Source of the DNA: Penicillium oxalicum
Lineage: Eukaryota > Ascomycota > Eurotiomycetes > Eurotiales > Aspergillaceae
Assembly: GCF_001723175.1 (NCBI RefSeq)
Contig: NC_064650.1
Span: 5,146,001-5,210,000, forward strand
DNA length: 64,000 bases
Direction: 5' to 3'
Shown: positions 34,543-45,951 of the stretch, one piece after another
Layout: each line of letters starts with the position of its first letter
Position numbering within the stretch: position 1 is the stretch's first letter
Notes under the pieces: model-generated
What the model was told of the DNA's origin: nothing
The model's database searches: none
What the model saw: only the letters and a program-made list of their open reading frames with translations
Position numbers and translations under genes: made by a program

Positions 34543-37500
34543 TCACTTGGTGTCGCCATCATGCTCAGAGGCAGCTTCCTGCATAGGCTCGTCTTCATAA
34601 GGCGGGGGATCCATAGGAGCGGTATCTACTCGGCCGGGGGATTGCACATCTTCCATGGGCATGGGCTCATCTGCAGCCAGCTCTCCCTCGCCTGGAGCAA
34701 CCTCGGGGATTTCCCGGCAAACTGGGTCGACGATGCGATCCTTGATCGAATCATTGATGTAGACAAGGAAGTATGGTGTAGGTGGATTATGATCGTCGGT
34801 ACTCTTGAAGATCTCATCCTCGTTCTGAACCTCCGTCACGTATTCGTCGTTGTATTTGCGCCAGAGGTTTTTCTGGAAATCGCGAATGTAGATCCAGTAA
34901 TGTCCAAAAGAGACGGAGCCGTGGTGCACAAACACGGCATAAAGTTGGTATGGAAGCTTGGTGAGGTCGGAAAACTGGCCGCTAATCTGCTCTTGAATGT
35001 GCGAGATCTCTTGATCGATGGCTGTGGGGAATCGATTAGCAATTCAGGAACATTCAACTTAGAAGCGATGGAACTCGTAATTACCCTGTAGCTCCCTGTC
35101 CACCGTCTCACGGAGCTGATCAAGGTCATGAAGAAGGGTCGGATTGACTCCCATGTTGTCCGTGCTCTGCGCCTCAGAAATCTCCTCGAGCGTATCCTTG
35201 GTGGCACGGAAGAGTTCCGTCATCGCGACTCGATCGTCTTCCTGCTAGAAGTATTAGTCACAATGTGCCTTAGCGCATCATCGGGGTGATTTAGTACCTG
35301 CGACCGTAAGAGCTCCGCTCGGCGGCCTTCAAGGCTTTTGAGCTGGCTCTTCCATTCCCAACACTGCCGGCGACGACTCATGACGTCGGTTCTAGTGGTG
35401 TCCATGTAACGGTCCAAGTAGATGGTCTGGTGTAGTCCCAAGTGATTTGTCGACTTGAAAGAGCGTTTCTTAATAGGGTCAAACTGCACGCGCTGCACCT
35501 GGATTTGGAGAATGGGTGGGATCCGAGTAATTGATCCGTACTGTTCGGCTTCGCTGTTTTCGACGCTGATATTTTGCGCGTCGAAGGCGCCGTCGATGGC
35601 TGCGTAAATATCACGCGGACCACTGGCTACATCGACCTTAATGTCGCACCACCTTTCTTCTTTGGACCGCGTGCCCCCGGCAGTCGTGATGTATGATCGA
35701 GTACGGCCATAGAACAAGCTGAATGATGTTAGAACAAGCATGAATTAGGGAGGCCTTTGCGGTAGATTTCATCCCACTTACTCTTTAACTTGGTCAACCT
35801 GCTCCCCGTCAGAGTCAATTCTCAAGGGTTTGATGGCACATTGACTTTGGAAAAGAACATTGTTGATCACTTCGGTGACATCCTGTTGAGCCCCGATCTC
35901 GACTTCCTCAATCAGTTGCTTTCGGCGGTCTTCCTCGGAAATTGGACTAGGTCGTGGCGGGACAGGCGGCGGACGCCCAAGAACATCGGTGTCAGCGAGA
36001 CCAGCATCATTCAATCTGCTCGCGTCCTTGACCTGCTCCAAGGCAGGAGGAGCATCTTCCGCAGTCTCATCTTGGCTCATAGCAGTAGATTCCGTAGTGG
36101 TCGCCAGCTCAGAGACTAAAGTCATGTCACTACCATTCTCACTGATATTGGAGCTGGCCAGGGCTGGCGCGCTCGGTTCCAACTCAGTGGGCGCTTCGGT
36201 TTTTTCTTCGGAAATCGCCTGAGGGGGCCCGAGAGGTCCGAGAATGGGACGTCCACCAACATCACCCAGGGCGCGAGATTTGGAGATTGTAGAACGCCGT
36301 CGAATGGCAGCCTCGCCTCCAGGGCTGATTAGAGTCAACCGCGCGAGCTCTTGTCCCGGCATGACTGACGACGTTGTCGAAGTTATCATGCTGTCAAAGA
36401 GATTGCGCAGCTCATTCAGGACTGTGAGAAGTCAGAGCCATGTCTTTTGGAAAAGGGGGTACGTCAGCCAACACGATCCGTGCCGAGGTGTCACTTACAT
36501 TTGAGGGAACGTTCCACTTCCTTTTTGGCGACTTTGCGTGAGCCAACTTGCTTTCGAAAGATGCTCTCGTCATCATTCACGTCCATCTGGTGGGCTTCGT
36601 AATGCAGCACTAGGTCGCGGAATGGGCGGATGGAAAAGTAGAATTGCAGCAGACTGTTCAGATAGCACGTGTTGCCAATGTTCTGCAAGCCAACTGGCCA
36701 GTCGAACACGTTGCGATCTGGCTCGTTCGAGATCCCAGCCATCTCACGCAACAAAGCACTGTCCATGTCCTTGGCAATCACCGTCAGAGCGCGATTGTAA
36801 TTGTCGATTTGATCGGGGTTTTCATCGACACAGATTGTGTAGGCTGCCATGATAGCGCCATCGTCGGCAGTCCGATCGGGAATTTGAAGCAGCCTGTAGG
36901 CATCTCCAATATCCATATCCCCCGCTAACGTCTCCCCGGTGCTAATGAAATGTTTGAGCATGGTGGAGTTTCGACCACCGGCGATGATCTGTAGAGCTCG
37001 ATCGGCAAGGTCTTTGCATCCCGGATTGTCGTTGAGTTTGGCAGTGTACATGGTGATGATGAAGTCGTCCGGGGTATCCCCCTCAACACCTAGATACACT
37101 TGAGCTTGTGCGAGTGTGGTAACGCGATCTTCAGCCACAGCTTTGATGCTGTCGCTGCCTCGACTGTCCCCGATTCGCCACAAGTGCCGACGTGCTTCCT
37201 CCTCCTTCTCCTTCGGTGTTGAGCTCAAATAGGCATAAAATTTCCCGAGAATGGTGTCCTCTTCCAGGTCGCAGTCATCTTTCAGCGGGTAGAAGTCAAA
37301 GTACCTGTATGCTTCAATAAGATCATCATCTGTGTATTTTCCTTCCGAGTAGGCGAACTGCACGGCCTGCTCAATGATTTCAAAGTCCTCGCCAGAACGG
37401 AAAATACCAATCGCTCTGAGGCACTGCAGCCATAGTGAGGTGCGTTCTGGGTCATTAGTGACTTGACGATCGTACGCTTCAATGATGGTGTAGGCGTCCA

Positions 37501-38850
37501 TATCCTCCACAACACCAAGATTCTCGTACCATCTTCACAGCCGAGTCAAATGGTCAGTTGTTGGCACAGTTCCCCAAGACTCAAGGCGTAAAGGAGTGGA
37601 ACACTTACGGAGCTGGCGCCATCGAGAATTGGTGGGCTTTGGGAGACCTCGGATCTAGTTGATGGATTAGTCTCAAGAGTGATAGGAAATGTTCAAGGGT
37701 GGAAGGGGAAGCGCAAACAATTCAAGGCTTCCAGGGAGGAAGAAAGGCTGTGAGTCGCCACTGGCGGCAGTGGAGGGATATTGACACCCTTCTTCTCGGC
37801 GGGGGTCGTTGATGGAGTAAACAAAGCAATTCATGGTAGACGTCGTCGATGAAACTTCGGTTCGCGTCCTGATACGGAGGGCTCGCCTCTGCATTGGGAC
37901 AAGGTGGCTGCCAACTTCCGGCATGCTTCCAATCATGTCAACAAAAAAAAGCCAACTTGAAGGAGGGGATCACGGAAAAGACGCACAGCATCATAAAAGA
38001 AGCCAAGAAACTCCAGCACATCCCGACACCCAGCACCTTCTAGTCCGAATGACAGCATGAATCGCTTGTTCGAAGACGAAATCGCTTTGCTACGCTCTTG
38101 AAAATGGAGAGAGTTGTGAAGGTAAAGACGCAGATTGTCAAGGACCGTGGCTGGCGTCGGGATCGCCATCCCCTCCAGTCTCTCTGGCTGGGCTGCCATG
38201 GCCTCCTCTGCACGTTCTCGAATGGCTGATGGATCATTGAGATGTCTCACCAAAGGCCGTGTGAGTAAGGGAGAGCGAATGCCTATGAAAGCCTTTGTCG
38301 CGCATGAAAAATGGGAGCACTGGTAGTGGTATGTCTCTTCTGCTTGCCCTGTATCCAATGCTCGGTTGAACGCTTCATGTCCCGGTTGTCTGCCCGAGTG
38401 ATAAACGAAATGATGGATGTGCCTCTCGGACCGTGGAACAGCAAATCCACTGCCACTGGAGGTATAGTTGACAACCACCAGTAAGTGACAGCGGCATTTT
38501 GAGCAGACGGCTGACAACCGGCAGGACGCTCCCGATTTTCGTCTCTCGTCAGCATCTACCACTGCTGTCTGACTTTCTTTTACTACGTATTCATGCCGAC
38601 AGGCATGCGGCGAGACAAAGTCGATTGACTTGTCACCCTTCGCTGGGTGCACTGGCGGAACTTGTGATAGCAGGTTGAGTCCTGTCCCGGGAAGATGTGC
38701 AGGGTCATAGAGCCTAACGTCCTCAGCTAGGCGCGGGGCTGTTTTGCCTATTGGAGGTGCGAAATTGTTTCATGTCAGCTCTGAGTCCAGGTCATTTTTG
38801 GCAAATGGCGCCATGAATGGTTCCATACCAGCCTGGTGCGGGGGCACCAT
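34543..38850 (-). CDS. ubp2: Ubp2-type ubiquitin carboxyl-terminal hydrolase (one-base frameshift)
   Basis: USP-family cysteine protease that removes ubiquitin, notably K63 chains, and in yeast works with Rsp5. Nine exons: 38829-38850, 37987-38747, 37719-37886, 37609-37654, 36499-37532, 35782-36421, 35298-35718, 35085-35241, 34543-35021; about 1242 aa if the frameshift is bridged. The N-terminal part has paired cysteines (VCSKCRCHLLVVV) as in Ubp2 orthologs, then repeats of small helical modules (YENLGVVEDM, IGDAYRLLQI). The Cys box GLQNIGNTCYLNSLLQ (catalytic Cys near 622) and His box SFGHYWIYIRDF (near 1123) are intact, separated by a long insertion as in Ubp2. In exon 3 the frame shifts at a five-C run (37801-37805 on the plus strand as G): before it DDVYHELLCL, after it EKKGVNIPPLPPVA. 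The exon sum is one base short of a multiple of three. Confidence 0.88.
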
Positions 38851-39372
38851 TGTGATAGAAACTGCTGTACGGAAAACAACACGACTTCAGAAAAAGTCTG
38901 TTTTAGCAGAATGCAAGTGCTGGTACCCCCGAAAGTACCGATCATGAAGGATGACTTGCACAAGCACGTGCTTTGTCAATACTGTGCGTGAAACAATAGC
39001 TGGCCAGCTTGCGGGGAGACAGCGGGGGAGCTCGGCGCGCTTGGGCAAAAGCGGGCGGCAGCTATCTGATGCCTTTCTAGCAGCCTCAGTTTAGCGGATC
39101 CTGCTTGCACAGATGAATTTGAAGATGTTCAGACCACAGCAAGATTGAAAGTCTGACTTGAATGTGATAAAGCGGTGCAAAAGAAATGTTATCATCATAA
39201 CTTGCTGAACAGGTCAGCCTAATGCGCTCCATGAGCAGTACCTTTGCCATGCCTAAGCTCGGGCGGTGTGCTGGGCGGTATGACGCTGCAAAACACGATC
39301 CCGAAATCCTAACCCGACCAGACCTCCGTCCGTCTGAGCGTCCCTTTGCAGTCAATCGCGAGCCTCGACACC
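38851..39372. promoter_or_regulatory. Divergent promoter between ubp2 and the NDUFA11-like gene
   Basis: The 522 bp lie between two divergent ATGs. A GATAA motif is present near 39167. Nothing else is clearly recognisable. A shared promoter is inferred from spacing. Confidence 0.55.
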
Positions 39373-40185
39373 ATGGCAAACCACGAAGAGGAACATCACT
39401 ACCATCCTCAGGATGCTATCTCAGCAGCTATCAAGACCACCATGATGACTGGTGGTATTGGTCTCTTTGCCTCCGCGGTCCAGAACACCTTGACCAGACA
39501 GAACATTGGCCCGCTGGGTATCTTTATGCGCAGCGGCGGCACCATCACGGCCCTTGGTACGACATTGTCATGTTGCGATTGTCTTTGGAGAAATCAAATC
39601 TAACTTGCTCGCCTGGCAGCTGCAATGGGTGGTACCTACGAATTCGCCAAGATCGCATCGGCCAACCTGCGTGAGAAGGAGGACCCTTGGAACACCGCGA
39701 TTGGTGGTTTCTTCTCTGGCTCGATTCTGGGCCTGCGAGGTACGTGATGCAGGACATGTCTAGCTCACTCAATGCGCTATAAAATTCGACGAATTGACCT
39801 CTATTTCAGCTCGTTCGCTTCCTGCCGCCCTTGGCTACGGAGTCGCGCTTTCAGCCGGCATGTTCGCATTCGATTTCACCGGTGGCTCGCTGTTTGGCAC
39901 CAGCAAAGATAAAGATGTGGATGAGTTTGACCGCCGCACAAAGCTACGCAAGGCTTTCCAGTCCCCCGGCGAAGAAACTGTGGCTGAGCTCGGCGAGGGT
40001 CGTGGTATGTATCCAAGCCACTTCCACGCTCTGTCCTTTCAAGTTTTGAGTGTTTCCACCAATCTTCATATGACTAATCTCACTTTCTAGGAATCTACGG
40101 ACCCAATTACGAGGAGCGCCGTGCAGAGCGGATCAAGGAGGCGTATGGTATCGAGGTCCCCAGATCCCCCGTCCCCGCATCATAA
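39373..40185 (+). CDS. NADH:ubiquinone oxidoreductase 21.3 kDa-type subunit (NDUFA11/B14.7, Tim17 family)
   Basis: Accessory subunit of respiratory complex I in the inner mitochondrial membrane. Exons 39373-39556, 39620-39739, 39810-40004 and 40091-40185 give 197 aa. The Tim17/22/23-like fold is suggested by four short hydrophobic, Gly-rich spans: MMTGGIGLFASAVQNTL, GGTITALAAMGGTYEFA, AIGGFFSGSILGLR and LGYGVALSAGMFAF. The His-rich N-terminus (EEEHHYHP) and charged C-terminus (YEERRAERIKEAYG) match fungal orthologs. No cleavable presequence, as expected. Three of the four exon junctions split Gly/Ala codons in phase 1. Confidence 0.88.
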
Positions 40186-43100
40186 AGTCCCGTCCTTTTT
40201 TTTCGCTTCAATTGTCCCTTTAGCTGCCGTTCCCGCTTCGTCTCCCCAGCCTCGTGTTGTAAATTACCCACTCTCCATGGAGTTGCCTGAGCATGCAAGA
40301 TGCATCGAATCCAATTCCACATTTCAATTGATGTAGAGCGCATGACGTAAGGTCTGTAGATGATCATTACGGCCATTGACCACAAAATGAGCGCAATTGG
40401 AGGGGTCTGGCTTGATATCGAGGTGGTCTGCCCCGCAAAGGCCTGATTATGAGGGGGTCTATCCTCGGGAAACCTTGGGTCTCCATGACAAGTTATCTCT
40501 TTCGGAAGGCAGATGGGGGAAAAAAGTACGTCATGGGCGGGATGAGATGTGTTCACGTTGTGTTCTACTGCGCGAAGAGTCTTGCTCGGGGTTCAGTTGC
40601 TGGCTCAGCCGCGTAGGTCGGTGATTTTGAGAGGAAGCCGCATCGAGAGTTGTGGTCATGAGCACTAAAGAGGCTCCACCACCAACAGGTCCGTCCCGAA
40701 TCACTACGATGTCCAGGTACAAAATGCGAAGAATGATCAAAGTATTATGCGCTCTGTCTCTCCCGAAGTATCGATTTTTACCCACATACAATCTTTTTAG
40801 CTTGAAGACAGACGAGGGAAAGGCCCCTCTGTCTGAAACCTCAATGCCATGTGCAACGCACACTTCCCCATCGTCGCTGGTAGCCTTATTTGGCGCAGGT
40901 ATGTATGATCAAGCGACTTAAGGTTGTCCGCGAAGTCTCGTCTATTCCGCCAGTAACCTGACACGGAAGGAGGTACGAAGGTAAGCGCACATGGGATATT
41001 ATCATTATGTGGTATGTGGACCATATGTAGCGTGGCGAGCGAAGGGGTTCGCAACCTACTCAATGCAGTATGCATTGGTCGGAAATGATCGCTACAGAGG
41101 CACAACCGAGATTCAGTCGTGGTGCATGTACTGTACTTCAGTCCAAGACTGCGCAACGGGGTGGAAGCACCACCTTAGACGAGGTATTCCTTTGGTTCAA
41201 GGGTTCAGTTGCTGCCTAGATTCCTCGGTGGAATTTGGTGCCTGATACTTTGGGCTTCCATCCGCTGTCAGGTCCGTGCAGTACGCGAACCGCCTTTCTT
41301 CAATTCAACGTCATGGACTGTATGGTTGTCCGACAGGGTAAGCAGGGAACGGGAGTGTGGATGATTATTATGTGTTACCTACCTTGTCTCCTACTAGTGC
41401 TTCATCTATTGATGAGGGGAACAGTGCACGAACCAAGTGCAGGGAGACCCAGTAGAACATTTCTGGCTCACACGAACCTCCTGTGTTGCCAATCTGGTGG
41501 CTGGCCGATATGGTTTGAAGCCTGCCGATCGCATTACGCATTCTCATTTGGAGTCCCTCCTCCCTTCAGCCTTACATGCCCAAGAGCCCATCTTCTGTGG
41601 GTTCCATTGATCCGTAAAATCCGTTCAGTAGTTCCTTCGGTGGGACCCAATCTCCAACCCAGGGGATCGCATGGGCATTGGTCTTTTCAAGTGTATGCCT
41701 CGAGAGCCACGCCTCGGCCGGGCAGAGCCACCTCCGTCAGCCACGTTGGCACTTTAGGCAGAGGCATATTGAGTGTTCATAGGTCCCGATCCGAGACACT
41801 ACCCGCACGGAAGAAACAAGCTAGTGGACGATCGTACGCACTGGGTATCTAGGCTGGGTGGGTGGGTGTGTGTGCAAAGCATCAAAGATCATACTTGTCC
41901 TGCTAACCCTCAGCTAGCCCTCAGCTGTCTCTGTGGCCGAGTGATTACCCCCCAAGTGTGCAGCTTTTTGATTGTCACCCGCGATTAGTTGGCTTTTTTT
42001 CCCGGCAACGGTGACAAGAGTTCCTTACTGAGTGACCAACTGGCCCAGGAATTACGATGGCGTCTCTGATAGTCTCTCATCCGGGGAGATGATACGAGAG
42101 TACCACCTCTTGGTCCAAGGAAATCAAGTCAACATGAAGACCGTATGACTCCATGGCTTGTGTTCTTCTGGAATTCCAGGGCTTCACGGGATAGACATGC
42201 ACATGAATCGACCTTTGCCTGATCGGTCGAGACTTCCACCAACTCAGGCCCATCCTCGACGTCAATCGCTGCGGTTTGACGCGGATAGACTTTTTGGCGG
42301 TGACTTGGACTGGAGTCTTTGCCCCTCGACCCAGAGCCGGGCTTCCCGAGAGCTGGCAACCAAGGCCACACGCACACATGGGGGAGAAATCGAGTCACTT
42401 GTCCTCGTCAATTGTCAAGGATTGACATGTGTACCCGCCAACAATGATGATGGGTGGTTGGATGGTGGTTGGTACGGGGACTCGTTGGTGTGGTACAGAG
42501 AGTCATAGTGTTGCAGTTAACTTTTGCGGTGGAGGAGACTGTACATCATGGATTTCATGACTTTCTGGACCGAACCGTAGGCCGGCTCCTTATCGAACTG
42601 GAGCGTGACTGACGGCGCGGATTGGGTTGGCGGGTCGTCATCACTCGATCGCGGGTTTCCTCACTGCCTCGTAGACGTCATCCCCTCCCTCATCTTCTCT
42701 GTCCTATTTTGCGCCTCCGATCGCCTCCTACCCCAATTTCCGCGATTCAGTTCGAGACAAGTGAACCTGGTGTACTTGAAGTCACGGACACCATAGGATT
42801 TCCACTTGAATTGCATTTCGACTCTCACTTCAACCGAACGGACCGAGTTCCCCCCCCCCCCTCTCCGTCCAACTCCCCCTATTCTAATCCCCCTGCTCCA
42901 TCCTGCAGCCCGATAGCGTTGTGGGGCAGTCGGAAACTGATCCTCCCGTCACCCAAGCCTGTTCGCCGAACTCCCCGCAAAATATCCCAAGCCTCAGCGC
43001 GGTCGCTGGATAACCAACCTACCCGCCTTCGAGATTAAGTCAACTCTGAACATTCGTCAGGACGAGCCGAAAGAGATTGTGAAACCGAGGTCGCCAAGGA

Positions 43101-43270
43101 GACTGTGAGATCCTGATATTACCGCATTTCAGAAACCACGTGGTGCTAGAGAACCCACTCGGCGAGAGAAAACCTCGGTGCTCGACCTTACCTCAATCTT
43201 CGGTCCTCGTGATCGCCCGTGCGATAGATCTCGAACATCAACCTGCTCGATCTCAAATCCGATCCTCACT
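40186..43270. other. Intergenic upstream of slm1
   Basis: No supportable gene in 3.1 kb. A 205-codon plus frame (41235-41852) lacks any domain and has the codon composition of noncoding DNA. From about 42620 the plus strand is pyrimidine-rich and includes a 12-C run (42850-42861), consistent with the slm1 5' leader. Confidence 0.6.
42850..42861. repeat. Poly-C tract (12 C) in the slm1 leader
   Basis: Twelve C read directly, about 410 bp before the slm1 ATG. Confidence 0.95.
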
Positions 43271-45951
43271 ATGACTACGGCCGCGCAGCCGCAGACTCCC
43301 CTCTACGATCCGTACTCGATTCCGCATCCCAACGAATCAGGGGCTATGATCCGAGGATACAGCGGCGTCCGGACCTCCTCACGCCCCAACTCCTACGCCG
43401 GCCCCGGTCTGGCCTACAATTCCAACCAGGAGCCATCCTCCCAACTTGCCCACAACCCGCGTTTTAAGGAAGATTTTGAGGCTGCCAGCCGCCGGAGTTC
43501 GATCCTGATGGACGGTCACCCGGGCGGCAGTGCTCCACCCCAGCGGTCTGCCTCCGTCATGTCTCGTGGTCCCTCGCGCTCCGGTACGCTCCAGAAGAAG
43601 TCGTCGCTGAGCCGGAAGGGCAGTCTGCGTCGGAGTGGAAGTCGTCGTTCTACACGCGCAGGAAGTGTTCGAAGTCTGAGTCTCGGGGCCCGCGAGAGGT
43701 ACAATACGGACGGCGAAGAGGATATGAACAACGTTTTTGCAGTGCCTATCCCCACCCATGGAAACCCCACCGAGGCTCTGGCCGATCGATTCCAAGGTAA
43801 GTGGTCACCCACAGACCCTTAGGGAGACCCCCTGTTGCAAACACTGACTCGCATCTCCTTTTCTTCCTTCAGCATGGCGCAAGGTCCTCAAAGATCTGAT
43901 CGCCTTCTTCCGGGAGATTCAAAAGTCGTACGAAACTCGCGCGAAGCTGTTCCAATCTGCCACCAATGTGATGGGCAATCATGCCATGCCCTCGAACTTC
44001 CTCGAGTCGGGCGGTCTTGCCGACGCGCATGACATTCTGCAACATTTTTACCGCCAGGGAAATGCAGAGGCCCAGAAGGCGATCGAGGTCGAGATGGAGG
44101 TGATCAGCCAATTGACCGGACTCCGAAGCGATCTTCAGAAGAAGACCAAGGAGATCAAGAGTCTTTCGGGTGACTTCAAAAACACCGTCGACAAGGAAGT
44201 CGATGGCACTCGCAAGGCCGTGCGCCACCTGCACGAGGCGCTTGGCCTGGTGGACACGGATCCGTCGGCCACATCGGGCAAAGGCGATCCGTTCCTGCTG
44301 CGTCTGAACGTTGATCGCCAGGTTGAGAAGCAGATTGAGGAAGAAAATTATTTGCACCGGGTACGCTTCCTTTGAATCCTGCTGTATCTTCGACCCCATG
44401 ATACCGTGATCGCTGATACTAATTTTGTTCTCTCAGGCATACCTCAACATCGAAACCTCCGGTCGGGAACTGGAGTCTATCGTTGTTAGCGAAATCCAAA
44501 AGGCCTACAACGCCTACGCTACGATTCTGAAGAAAGAAGCTGATGAGGCGTACGACACGGTCGACAAGCTCCGCGCAGGTCCCATCTCTATGCCCCATGA
44601 TCACGAATGGAACGACTTTGTTGCCAATACTTCCGAGCTTGTCGACCCCCGTATTCCGCTGCGCAACGTCGAAAATGTCACCTACGATGGCATCGACCAT
44701 CCCGCTGCCGCCGAGGTTCGGGCGGGGATGCTGGAGCGCAAGAGCAAGTACCTGAAGAGCTACACTCCCGGCTGGTACGTGCTGTCGCCGACCCACCTGC
44801 ACGAGTTCAAATCGGCCGACCGCGTTGCCTCCCAAACTCCCGTGATGTCGTTGTACCTTCCTGAGCAAAAGGTGGGCACCCACTCGGAAGAGAACTCGAG
44901 CTCCCACAAGTTCCTGCTGAAGGGTCGCCAAACCGGCGCCATGCACCGCGGACACTCGTGGGTGTTCCGGGCCGAGTCGCACGAGACCATGATGTCGTGG
45001 TACCACGACATTGCCAATCTGTGCAACTCGACCGGCGAGGCACGCAATGCCTTTGTCCGCCGACACGTTCGCAGTGTGAGTGGTCGGTCCACCCACAGTG
45101 ATGTGATGGAGGATGACGAGGCCGATCGGACACCTTACTCGGCTGGCTCCGCCGTCTTGGCTTCAGAGCGGCCCACTTCAGCCACCCGTCAGCCCGGCGG
45201 GGCCTTCCCGAGCGATGTCCAGATTGATCGACACCTCGCCGCACCGCTGTCTCCCTCGAGCGAGAACAGCTCTGCCAGCCGGGACGTGATTGCCGCCGCT
45301 GCAGTCCTTCCCAACGGCACCGGCGAAGCTGGGCCTCCTCGCTTTTATGGCGCTCACGAGCGCGATGTCGCCACCCCCGAGCCCCAGGGTACGACCGACG
45401 GCCCCGGTTGGGCGGAGTCGTCTCGCTCCCAGATGAACCGCCCCGACTACCCCCGCCAGGGCAGTTATTACGGCGACTGGATGGGCCCCGCGAGCATCGT
45501 TGCCGTGCAGCAACAGAATCAGGTGGCGGAGCCCGAATTGATTGACCACCCCGAGCCGCGCGAGGACACCCGAGTGGTCGCCGGCTTCGCTGGTGTCGGT
45601 CCCGTGAGCGACCGTCATGTCACCCCCGCGTCCGCGCAACGAGTGCGCCCCGAGAGCGTGTCCACTGCGCCGACTAACACCAACGGTACCGACTACACGA
45701 ATAACACCATGGCCACCTCGATTGACGAGACCCCCGAACTGGGCTCCAAGGGGGTGGCCGTGGCGAGCAGCTCCACCCCCAACACCACGACCCTTCCTAT
45801 TCGGAACCTGGAGGACGAGTATCCCGCCCACAAGCTCGAGACCGCCAGTGCCGGCCCTCCCACGCGGGCGCCGCTTCCCAAGCTCGACAGTGTCTTGGCC
45901 ATTGACCAGAAGATCCCCGGCCGATACCCGCCCACCAATGTAGCAGCGTGA
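43271..45951 (+). CDS. slm1: Slm1/Slm2-type PI(4,5)P2-binding protein (F-BAR-like plus PH domain)
   Basis: TORC2 substrate/adaptor at plasma-membrane eisosomes in yeast, linking PI(4,5)P2, sphingolipid and actin control. Exons 43271-43796, 43873-44360 and 44437-45951 give 842 aa. Residues 1-175 are Ser/Arg-rich and disordered (KKSSLSRKGSLRRSGSRRST), probably phosphorylated. Residues about 176-410 are helical and resemble the Slm1 BAR-like coiled region (WRKVLKDLIAFFREIQKSYE ... IEVEMEVISQLTGLRSDLQK). The PH domain follows at about 445-555 (RKSKYLKSYTPGWYVLSPTHL ... HSWVFRAESHETMMSWYHDI). The C-terminal 280 residues are a disordered, Pro/Ser/Thr-rich tail. Start chosen at MTTAAQPQT, the first ATG after the leader in this frame. 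Confidence 0.9.

Noticed and set aside
41235..41852. 205-codon plus-strand open frame
   Set aside because: No domain, no signal or coherent membrane pattern, residue composition of random translation, and no splice partners.
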